DNA from: JAIVJZ01 sp035645695
GTDB taxonomy: Bacteria; Acidobacteriota; Blastocatellia; Pyrinomonadales; Pyrinomonadaceae
Direction: 5' to 3'
DNA length: 64,000 bases
Assembly: GCA_035645695.1 (NCBI GenBank)
Contig: DASQMC010000079.1
Location: 1 to 64,000, forward strand
The notes under the pieces were generated by a model. It ran no database searches and had not been told where the DNA came from. It saw only the letters and a list, made by a program, of their open reading frames with translations. Both the position numbers and the translations under genes were made by a program. Below, in pieces: positions 26,907 through 34,913 of this stretch (position 1 is its first letter; each line of letters starts with the position of its first letter).

Positions 26907-29900
26907 TCACCTCTTGAAAATTTCTTTGAGTTTACTACGCACGAACGTTTCCACGTCGGCAAGGGTAGGCTTTTGATCCTTCGGGAAGAGCGGCAAATCT
27001 TTCTTGTGCTTCTCGAACCACGCCTTCAGGGTTTCGCGCTCGCGCTCCCGCCTCTTGTCGGACGCTTCAGCCTCTTTCTTCGTGAGCGCCCCGATGCCCC
27101 TCGTGCCCTTCATGTCCTGCGCGACGATGGCCGCCCCCATCTGCGCCTCCCCGAAGGCGGCCGGGTGGATGCCCGTCTTGCCGACAATCTGATCGATGGG
27201 CTTGCCTCCCGGCCCGCTCGCCAGGTCAATAGCCATCATTGAGTAGGCCAGGTCGCGCCTGTTGGCGCCGCCTCCGTGGCTCGGCTCCTTCGCCATCATC
27301 AGCCCGTAGAGTTCGGCGAGGTCGCCCGCGTGCGGCTCGGCCTCCTTCGGCAGCGGCTTGCCCGTCGCCAGCATCTTGAGCCAATCGCCCGTAGGCTTCC
27401 CGGCCAGGGCTGCGACCAACTCGTCGTACTTGCGCCCCTTGGCACCGCCGCCGGGGCCGATGCCCCTCCACGGGAACGGCCCCATCTGATAGGGCGCTTG
27501 CTCGAAGCCGTGCTCAAAGGCCACTTCCTTCCCTCCCACGGTCTGCCCGACGATTACCCTCTGCTGCCCCGCGCCCAGCGCCACGACGCCGGCCGCCGGC
27601 GCACTGCGCTGCCTGATGTCTACCTGCTGCAACGTCTGTCCGCTCGGCGTCGTGACCGGAGCCAGCGGCGGCACGCCCTTCTTTTTATTCTCCCTATTCT
27701 CTTTTGCTCTCTCCTTCTGCGCCTCTTTAACCATCTCTTTCGCGATCTTGTCGATAACCAGAAACACCTGATTGTCCTCGAACGTCCAGCCCTCTGCCAG
27801 CGTGAGTTCAGGGTTGATGGTCGCCACCAATTCCCGCCCGCGCAACTCCAGCGTGGTCAACTTGTACTGCACCTTCCACAACGCGAGCCGCGCCTTGAGG
27901 ATAATGGGCGGCACGCCCTTAGCCATCAGCGCCTTCACCTTCGGCTTCAACTCGCGCCCGGCGCGTTCCAAGTCTTTCTTCTTCTCCTCGGGCGTGCGCT
28001 CCTTGCCACCGAGTTTGCCCATCATCTTCTTGACGAAGGCGATGGCCTTACCCAGGAACTTGTCGATGGCGGCGTCGATCACGCCCTGCACCTTCTTGAC
28101 GGTGGCGGTGGCGCGCTTCGGTATGTCGCCGAGGCCGATGAGGCGCGCGAAGAAGCCGATGACAAGCGGGATGGCCGCGCCGAGCGCCTGTTCCACCTTC
28201 GTCGCCGCCGCGCCGATAGCCCCCTGCGCGATGGCCGACACCGAATTGACGATGGCATCCACGAACGACATGATCTGCGCGGCCTGTTCGATGACGAACA
28301 TGACCGTGTTGTAGATCGCCAGGACGGCCTGAACAATCGCGCCCGCCGGGTTGAACATCGAGAGCAGCTTCGTGACGGCGGCCTTGATCACCGTCTCGAT
28401 GATCATGTCGCGGATCGCGCCGAGCACCATCTCCTTCAGGTTCGAGAGGTCGCCCTTGACCTGTTCCCACAGTTTCGCAGGGCCGCCCGCGATGAACGTC
28501 TTGACGTATTCCACGAGTTTCTCGATGACCGTCACGGCCGTCGGCCCCAGCAGCTTGACGGCCTTCGCGCGCATGTTCTCGAAGGTGATGCCGAGAATCT
28601 GCATGACGAGTTTGAAGATCGAGGCCAGCGAGAAGTCGGCCGGAGGCGTGACGCCTGCCGAGGCGAGCGCGCCGAAAAGCCAACCGATCAAGCCCTTGAC
28701 GAGCCACGACTTGATGTTGGCCTTGAACTGGTTGAAGCCCTGTTTGATCGCGCCGATCAAATTCGAGAGGAAGCCGATTGGGTCTGCGAGTATGAGTTTG
28801 ATGGTGTCCGCGCCCTTCTTCAAAAGCGCCATCAACTTGTCTTTGAACTCCGCCAGAACCTTGATGATCTCGCCGAGTTTTTCGACGAACGCCTGCACGA
28901 GTCCCTTGTTGGCGTCCTGTATCTCCTTGAGCGCCTTGTCGGCCTTATCGGACGCCTCCTTGTACTTCTGCGCGAGCGCCTGTGCGAGTTCGTTCTTCTT
29001 GTTCTCGATGCCCTGTTCGAGTTCCTTGAAACGGCCGTCAATCTCCTTCTGCGCCGACTCGCCCACGGAGCGCAGATTCGGCGCGAGATTCGAGACGTAC
29101 AGCTTGATCTCGTTCTGCCCGTCCGCGACCATCGCCTTCGCCTCGGCCAGCCGCTTCTCGACCAGATCGGCGACGCGCACGACGAGCGCGTCCATCAAGC
29201 GCGTGAAGATGTTGCGCCCCTCGACGTAGAAGGCGTTCACCTCCTCGGGCAGTCCCGTGAACTGATCGGCCACCCAGCGCGCCGCGCCCACGCCCGGGAT
29301 CGAGAGATAGCGCTCCAGCTTGTAGTTGAAGATGCGTTCTTCGACGTAGCTTTTCATCGCCGAGAGCGCGGCGTCCGTGCCGGTGTCGAACATCGCGCCG
29401 ACCTCCGTCTCAAGGGAGGCGAGTTTGTTCTCGACGTTCGTCTTCGTCCTGTTGTAGATGGCCTCGATGTCGTCGGCCACTTTCTTGCGTTCGAGTTCGT
29501 CCTTCTTCTTCGCGGCCTCCTGCCTGAGTTGCACCGCAGACTTCGACTTGGCCTTGCTGCCGAGCATCGCGCCCGCGCCTTTTCTCGACGCGGCCTTGGC
29601 CTGCGCGCCCGCGCTCGTGAGCACGCCCCGTTCGCGAGCGCGAAATGCGGCGGGCGCGGCGTCGGCCTGCTTGCCGACAGAATCTTTCGCCGTCAGCACC
29701 GCGCTGAAACGCGGATCGTTGGCCTTCTTTAACTGCGTCGGCGTAACTTCCGCGTCGGCCATCGCCGCGTCTGTGTCCTGTTTGGAATCTTGCAGCGAAA
29801 CGTCCGCGGCCGTCTTCGGCGCGGGCATTCCGGCGGCGGCGTCAACGTCGGGCGAAGGAGGTTGAGGCTCGTTGGGGATAGGCGTCGATTGCTTGGCCTC

Positions 29901-30347
29901 GCCGGCTTCGCCGGGCGGCTCCTTCGATGCCGAGGAGACATCGCCCGTCGCCTCCTGCTTCTGCTGGTTGACGTTGCCCTTGAGCGACCCCTTCAACGAC
30001 GAGGCGTCGCCGCCCTTCATAAACTTCTCGGTGTCGCCGAGAGTCTTCGGCATCGCCTTCTCGATCTCGGCGCGCAGGAGCGAGAGAAAACTGTCCGACT
30101 CCGGCTTCTTCGTCTTCGCCTCTTTGATCTTATCTACTTGTTTGGCCTTGCCGCCCGCGGCGCGTTCGTTGGGCGGCCCCTTGGCGGCGGCCTGCGCCTC
30201 GGCGGCCTTTTGCTTCGGCGTCGGGTGCTGTTTGACTTTGGCGGACTTCCGCTTGAGGTCTTCGACGATCTTCGCAAAGCGCGGGTCGCTCTCCGGCTTC
30301 TGCCGGGGCTTGGGCTTACGCGAAAGTGATCGAAGTGCAACAGGCAT
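26907..30347 (-). CDS. Candidate eCIS cargo/toxin (large helical protein)
   Basis: The 1146-residue product has no signal peptide. Residues 1-290 are basic, Pro/Ala/Lys-rich and probably disordered. Residues 290-500 are long coiled-coil helices. Residues about 500-780 are a helical, partly hydrophobic domain (LADPIGFLSNLIGAIKQGF, GLIGWLFGALASAG) of a kind I know from large proteins encoded in eCIS loci, often beside DUF4157, although no HExxH is present here. The C-terminal ~300 residues are unrecognised and could be the effector module. There is no good ribosome-binding site; the ATG follows a GATGAAC repeat directly. It lies 97 nt after the AAA+ ATPase gene. A tape-measure role is the main alternative, given its helical length. 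Confidence 0.7.
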   Translation of the reverse strand: MPVALRSLSRKPKPRQKPESDPRFAKIVEDLKRKSAKVKQHPTPKQKAAEAQAAAKGPPNERAAGGKAKQVDKIKEAKTKKPESDSFLSLLRAEIEKAMPKTLGDTEKFMKGGDASSLKGSLKGNVNQQKQEATGDVSSASKEPPGEAGEAKQSTPIPNEPQPPSPDVDAAAGMPAPKTAADVSLQDSKQDTDAAMADAEVTPTQLKKANDPRFSAVLTAKDSVGKQADAAPAAFRARERGVLTSAGAQAKAASRKGAGAMLGSKAKSKSAVQLRQEAAKKKDELERKKVADDIEAIYNRTKTNVENKLASLETEVGAMFDTGTDAALSAMKSYVEERIFNYKLERYLSIPGVGAARWVADQFTGLPEEVNAFYVEGRNIFTRLMDALVVRVADLVEKRLAEAKAMVADGQNEIKLYVSNLAPNLRSVGESAQKEIDGRFKELEQGIENKKNELAQALAQKYKEASDKADKALKEIQDANKGLVQAFVEKLGEIIKVLAEFKDKLMALLKKGADTIKLILADPIGFLSNLIGAIKQGFNQFKANIKSWLVKGLIGWLFGALASAGVTPPADFSLASIFKLVMQILGITFENMRAKAVKLLGPTAVTVIEKLVEYVKTFIAGGPAKLWEQVKGDLSNLKEMVLGAIRDMIIETVIKAAVTKLLSMFNPAGAIVQAVLAIYNTVMFVIEQAAQIMSFVDAIVNSVSAIAQGAIGAAATKVEQALGAAIPLVIGFFARLIGLGDIPKRATATVKKVQGVIDAAIDKFLGKAIAFVKKMMGKLGGKERTPEEKKKDLERAGRELKPKVKALMAKGVPPIILKARLALWKVQYKLTTLELRGRELVATINPELTLAEGWTFEDNQVFLVIDKIAKEMVKEAQKERAKENRENKKKGVPPLAPVTTPSGQTLQQVDIRQRSAPAAGVVALGAGQQRVIVGQTVGGKEVAFEHGFEQAPYQMGPFPWRGIGPGGGAKGRKYDELVAALAGKPTGDWLKMLATGKPLPKEAEPHAGDLAELYGLMMAKEPSHGGGANRRDLAYSMMAIDLASGPGGKPIDQIVGKTGIHPAAFGEAQMGAAIVAQDMKGTRGIGALTKKEAEASDKRRERERETLKAWFEKHKKDLPLFPKDQKPTLADVETFVRSKLKEIFKR

Positions 30348-30352
30348 TGGGT

Positions 30353-30432
30353 AGAACGATGAACGATGAACGATGAACGATGAAGTGAAAACAATATCCT
30401 TGTCTTTACTTCATCGTTCATCGTTCATCGTT
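30353..30432. repeat. 25-bp perfect hairpin of ACGATGA repeats
   Basis: Arms 30362-30386 and 30408-30432 are exact inverses made of 8-nt CGATGAAC units, around a 21-nt loop. It lies between the AAA+ stop (30445) and the cargo start (30347). It shares unit and loop length with the element at 1907-1993, so both belong to one dispersed family. Confidence 0.88.
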
Positions 30433-30444
30433 TCCTTTCCTTTC

Positions 30445-32571
30445 TCACCAGCGGTTGAAGGCTGCGACGACGTTCGCGTCGCGGCGCGTTTGGAGCGGGC
30501 AGACCGCGCCCGCCTTGCGATATTCGCGGCGGACTGCCGCCTCGAAATGTTCGGACGTGACCGGGCTATCGTCCGCGAGCGCGAGCGAAGTGGCGTGAAG
30601 CACGGCGTTGCGAATTTGCCCGCCCGTCAACTCGCAGCGGCGCGCGGCCTCGTCGAGCAGTCGCCCCTCGATCCGGTGCGAGAGGGGAAGGTGCAGTTGC
30701 CAGATCGTCCAACGCTCCGTGGAGTCGGGCGGGGTGAAATTGATCGACACGTCCATGCGCCGCTGGAACGCGCCGTCGATGCGGTCGCCCGCGTTGGTCG
30801 TGACGACGAGGATGCCCTCGAAGGATTCGAGCCGTTGCAACAGGTAGTTGGTTTCGAGGTTGGCGTAACGGTCGTTGGCGTTGCCCACGTCGGTTCGTTG
30901 CGTGAGCAGTGCGTCGCCTTCGTCGAGCAGGAGGATCACGTCGAGTTCTTCGGCGAGCGCGAAAATCCGGTTGAGGTTCTTCTCGGTCTCGCCGATGTAC
31001 TTGTTGACGACGGTCGAGAGGTCGAGCCGGTACAAATCCATCTGGAGACTCGCGGCGAGCAGGCGCGCGGCGAGCGTCTTCCCCGTGCCGCTCGTGCCGC
31101 TGAAGAGAGCGCGCACGCCCGCGTTCAGCCCGCAGGCGAGCGCGTCGCCGACGTGCGCGGGCAACCTCTCGCGATGACGGCAACGGCTTTCGAGATTGCG
31201 CAATTCCGCGAACGTCTCCGCGCTCGCCGCAAGGTGGCTCCAATCGCCCGTCGTATTGATGCGCACGGCCAGCGTATCGAGCATCTGCCGGTTGAGCGCG
31301 CGGCTGGCCTGCTGCACGTCCGTGATGTTGACGCCCGCGCGCCCTGCGAGCGCGGCGTAGGCGATGGCGAGCTTGGCGGCGCGGCGGATGTTACCGCCCG
31401 TCAGGCGAAAGCGTTCGCTGATGAGTTCGATGTCGGGCGTGGCGTGCGTGCCGAGCGCTCGCAGCCAGTGGAGGCGTCGGGCGTCGCGGTCGGGCGCGTC
31501 GAGCGTGACGGTGAGCGCGCGTTCGGCCGCCTCGCCGCGAACGCCGCCCTGCTTGCCGAGCACGACGCCGAGCGCGCCCGCGTAGCCCGCGAGCGGCGGC
31601 AACTCCACGGTCTCGCCGGGCGGGATGTCGAAGACGAAGACGGGCAGCGCGCGGAGCAGCGTCGCGAGCGTGCCGGCGAGCCGCCAGCGTTCGTCTGGAG
31701 AGTTGTTCGCGTCAGTCGTGCGGTCAAAGTTGGAGAGTTCGAGCACGCCCCGGCCGAGCGAGCGCGCCACCGCTCCGGCGAGCGTGCGGCGGCCGTTGTG
31801 ATGCGGGCCGCGCACGACGAGCGCCTGCGCCTCGCCCGACGCGAGCAGGGCGGGGACAACTTCGAGTTTGGCGCGCAATGCGTGGGGGAGGATGAGCGCG
31901 TCGAGCGCGTCGAGCGCGGCGGGCGCATGATACCGCGCCCACGGGGCGAGGCGTTCGCGCGTCTCGCCCCGCAGCACGTCCCAGAGCAACGGCGGCACGT
32001 AGAGCGCCCACTCAGTGCGCGGCGCGTCCGTCCCCGTAAACTCGACGAGACCCAACTCGTGCAACTCGCGCAGACGTGCGCGCACCTCTCGACAGTCGTC
32101 CTCGTCGCGCCACCATGCCAAGAGCAGGCCGAGAGTCGGACGATGTTGGCCGGGCGTCGCCTGCATCGTTTCAAAGAGCAGGCCGAAGCGCGCGTCCTCT
32201 TCCGAGAGACCCGCGCATATCAGCAGCGTCATGCCCGCATGATCGAGCGCGGCCGCATCGCGCAACGCCCGCAGCGGCAGGTGCGTCTCCGCCGTCCCTT
32301 CTTCCCACAGGCGGATCGCTTCCCGCCACCAATCATGCGCCCCGCGCTCGTCTTCGACGCAGGCGAGATGCGCGGGCGCGCGGCCTTCGAGTTCTTCGCT
32401 GTAACCTTCGAGAAAGGGAAACTGTTCGTAGGCCGCCTCGACCGTCTCAAACGATTGCGCGACTTGCTCAAGCACGCGCGCGACGGCGGCGAAGACGTAG
32501 AGTTTGAAATGGTTCGCGGGGGTCGCCGCGAAATCGGCGAAAGCATGTTCCGGTTTTTGCGCCTGCACCAT
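30445..32571 (-). CDS. eCIS AAA+ ATPase (Afp15-like)
   Basis: The 708-residue product has two ATPase-like halves. The first (about 240-420) keeps the fold but has a degenerate P-loop, GPHHNGRRT at 255-263. The second (about 470-690) is complete: Walker A GTSGTGKT at 492-499, Walker B ILLLDEGDA near 547-554 with D550/E551, sensor TTN near 591, and arginine finger in FQRRMD near 604. This matches the ATPase found in nearly all Afp/PVC-type loci, which is needed for particle assembly or function in the producing cell. GAGGGAGGGG precedes the ATG. It lies 27 nt after the 729-residue gene. The call is well supported by motifs and context. Confidence 0.92.
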   Translation of the reverse strand: MVQAQKPEHAFADFAATPANHFKLYVFAAVARVLEQVAQSFETVEAAYEQFPFLEGYSEELEGRAPAHLACVEDERGAHDWWREAIRLWEEGTAETHLPLRALRDAAALDHAGMTLLICAGLSEEDARFGLLFETMQATPGQHRPTLGLLLAWWRDEDDCREVRARLRELHELGLVEFTGTDAPRTEWALYVPPLLWDVLRGETRERLAPWARYHAPAALDALDALILPHALRAKLEVVPALLASGEAQALVVRGPHHNGRRTLAGAVARSLGRGVLELSNFDRTTDANNSPDERWRLAGTLATLLRALPVFVFDIPPGETVELPPLAGYAGALGVVLGKQGGVRGEAAERALTVTLDAPDRDARRLHWLRALGTHATPDIELISERFRLTGGNIRRAAKLAIAYAALAGRAGVNITDVQQASRALNRQMLDTLAVRINTTGDWSHLAASAETFAELRNLESRCRHRERLPAHVGDALACGLNAGVRALFSGTSGTGKTLAARLLAASLQMDLYRLDLSTVVNKYIGETEKNLNRIFALAEELDVILLLDEGDALLTQRTDVGNANDRYANLETNYLLQRLESFEGILVVTTNAGDRIDGAFQRRMDVSINFTPPDSTERWTIWQLHLPLSHRIEGRLLDEAARRCELTGGQIRNAVLHATSLALADDSPVTSEHFEAAVRREYRKAGAVCPLQTRRDANVVAAFNRW

Positions 32572-32598
32572 TAGACCGCCCCTCCCTCTTTCGCCTTC

Positions 32599-34788
32599 CT
32601 ACTCGAAATGAAACGCGACGATGCGCCCCGCCGCCGGAATCCAACCGGGGTCGCGATCAAGTCCGGCCACGCGCACCTCAAAGGGCAACTCCGCCAGTCG
32701 CATCAGGATGTCAACGTGCGTCGCCGTCACAAACACGCGCGCATTGCGCTCACACAGGAGACGCGCCGCGCGCCGCACGTCTCCCGTGCCGAGCGCGAGA
32801 CGCAGACGCGCGCGCGCGTAAAGATGCACGCGTTCGACCCAGAGCGCGAGCGGCGTGCGGCCGCGAATTTTGAGCGGGCGCGGGGCGCGCGTGGGCTTCC
32901 CCGCGAACGCGTGTGCGTAAACTTCCGACTCGCTCTCTAGTTGCGCTTCCAATTCCTCTTCACCGTCGAGCGGCACGTCAATCAAGAGGAACTTCTCAGG
33001 GTGTATGACCTGCAAGCGGCCTTGCCCCCGCGCGTCGCGCGCGACAGCCCAACGCCAGTTGCCCTTTGCGGGAATATTTCGCAGCCACCCGGCGTCCATG
33101 CGCCACGCGCCGGGCGGGCTGAAATTATCGCCGGGCGGCTCTCCCGGAGCGCGCCCGGAGAGTTGTGCCAGCAGAGGCCAGACGGGATCTTCCTCGACGC
33201 ACGCCCCGGCCATTCGCCGCCCGAGGAGGGCGACGAAATCCCAAACGGGCAGCGCGATGCACTGCGCGGCGGGCGCGGTGAAGTCGCCGTAGAGTTCGAG
33301 AAAGAGAGCGAGATTGACGAGATGAAACAGCCCGCCGAAACGCGTCTCGATCCGCGCTTCGAGCAAGGGCGAAACGGTTGTGTGCGTCGCCTCCGCCTCC
33401 GGGATGAAAGGGAGCGGCGCACCCGTCGCTTGTTCCTCAACCCGCGAGTCCGGCAACTCGAACAGCGGCGCGCTCGCGCCTCGTTCGGCGGCTTCACCTC
33501 GCGGCGCGACGCTTTCGACGACATCGGAAGTCACGGCGAGCGCGACCGTGTCTCTCGCCTCGAACTGTGAAGTCTCGGACTGCCGGGGGGGCTCTCCGTC
33601 CTGCGGCGAAAGTTTCGACGTGGGTGCGAAAGCGTTCGCGTCTTGAAACCCGGGAGTGCCACGCCGCGCGCCGCGAATTTCAGACGCGGGTTGTTGCAGT
33701 TTGTCTGAAACAACATGCACGGGAGACGCCGCGCGCACGCCCTCCGGTGTGTGAACCGCCCCGCGCGGGGAGGCCGCGCCCGGCTTTGACGCGGAAAGGG
33801 TCGGGAGCACGCGCGCGTCGCGCGGCTTTTTCGCATTCGAGCTTGGCGGCGCGGCGACCGCGTTCGTTTCACGGCCGGGTGAGGCCGCGTTCATCCACGC
33901 TTGTATGCGGAGCGCGAAACCGCTCCCGCGCACGACGACTGGCGCGCGGTGCAAGGCGAGTCCGACGCCGAGCAAGCATTGCTGCGACAATTCCAACTCG
34001 TGCGACGACGCCTCCGGCGCGAACTCCCTCCACGGCGACGCGCCTCCTCCTGCGCCCGTTTCCGCCGGAGGCGGTTGAAATTCCCCCCCCGCCGTGTCGC
34101 CGGGAAATGTTTCAGGTTGCGACGCTTTAGGCCGCATTCCGGCCGCGCCCGAACGCCCGGCATGTTCCGGCGCGGCGAAGACGACGGCCTGTAATTCGCC
34201 GAGCGCGAAACGGCGCACGAGGCTATCGAGTATGGCGCGCGCCCCGCCGGGCGCGAGCGCGCGCGCGAAGGCCACGGCTCGCTGCCGTCGCGCGAGATGT
34301 TCGAGCGCACCCGGCACGTATTCGGGCGTCTCGCGCCAGAGTTTGACGACCGCCGGGGCGTCGATGGTCTCTTTGAAAAGACTGCGCCACCACCAGCGCG
34401 CGGCGGCGCGCTGCTCGCACCAATCGCACGCGAGCGCGGCCAGCAACTCGGCGCGATCCTCGAAGACGACGCAGGGCGCATCGGCCGCGACCGCATCGCG
34501 CGCCGGACGCGGGGCGCGACGCGCGAGTTGTTCGATAGAAGCGCGCACGGACTGTTGCCATTCCGGCGGCAGGAACGAATTTGCGCCCGAGAGCGAGACG
34601 GTGCGCGGGCGCGGATCGTCGAGGCGGCGGATGCAGACGATGGCCGACGGGGGGAGCCCCGCGGGTTGCACTTCCGCCGCGCGGAAGAGAGTGGCGAGCC
34701 GCAACTGCGCCGCCAGCGGATCGAGGCCGGAGCACCGGACGCGCAGCCGCGACACGTAAGTCTGTTCACCCGTTTGCAGGTTGATCAT
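32599..34788 (-). CDS. eCIS-associated protein of unknown function
   Basis: The 729-residue product starts at an ATG (MINLQTGEQ). A TTG at 34854 would add 22 residues but has no better ribosome-binding site. The N-terminal ~250 residues and the last ~230 look folded (FGGLFHLVNLALFLELYGDF, VWDFVALLGRR, and C-terminal WIPAAGRIVAFHFE). The middle ~200 residues are Pro/Ser/Ala-rich and probably disordered. The folded ends resemble conserved uncharacterised proteins of eCIS loci. A structural role in the trunk or baseplate is possible. It has no membrane segment and no enzyme motif that I recognise. The neighbouring genes are all eCIS components. Confidence 0.75.
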   Translation of the reverse strand: MINLQTGEQTYVSRLRVRCSGLDPLAAQLRLATLFRAAEVQPAGLPPSAIVCIRRLDDPRPRTVSLSGANSFLPPEWQQSVRASIEQLARRAPRPARDAVAADAPCVVFEDRAELLAALACDWCEQRAAARWWWRSLFKETIDAPAVVKLWRETPEYVPGALEHLARRQRAVAFARALAPGGARAILDSLVRRFALGELQAVVFAAPEHAGRSGAAGMRPKASQPETFPGDTAGGEFQPPPAETGAGGGASPWREFAPEASSHELELSQQCLLGVGLALHRAPVVVRGSGFALRIQAWMNAASPGRETNAVAAPPSSNAKKPRDARVLPTLSASKPGAASPRGAVHTPEGVRAASPVHVVSDKLQQPASEIRGARRGTPGFQDANAFAPTSKLSPQDGEPPRQSETSQFEARDTVALAVTSDVVESVAPRGEAAERGASAPLFELPDSRVEEQATGAPLPFIPEAEATHTTVSPLLEARIETRFGGLFHLVNLALFLELYGDFTAPAAQCIALPVWDFVALLGRRMAGACVEEDPVWPLLAQLSGRAPGEPPGDNFSPPGAWRMDAGWLRNIPAKGNWRWAVARDARGQGRLQVIHPEKFLLIDVPLDGEEELEAQLESESEVYAHAFAGKPTRAPRPLKIRGRTPLALWVERVHLYARARLRLALGTGDVRRAARLLCERNARVFVTATHVDILMRLAELPFEVRVAGLDRDPGWIPAAGRIVAFHFE

Positions 34789-34913
34789 CTCAAAGAAACC
34801 GGGTCGGGTTCGCGGGAAGCAAGCGGCGAGCGAACGGGACGACTTCGTGGTCAACCCCGCGCCTGCGCGCCTCTTGCCTCACGCGAACCCGGCTCCATAA
34901 GGCCGCGCCCGTT

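Noticed and set aside
27276..29732. Long plus-strand open frame (over 800 residues) opposite the cargo gene
   Set aside because: It is antisense to a well-structured helical protein, is Arg/Leu-rich throughout and has no domain motif. It is a by-product of GC-rich codon use.
26907..30347. DUF4157-type metalloprotease domain in the cargo candidate
   Set aside because: No HExxH motif occurs in the N-terminal region, so the protein resembles DUF4157-linked cargo only in its helical domain.
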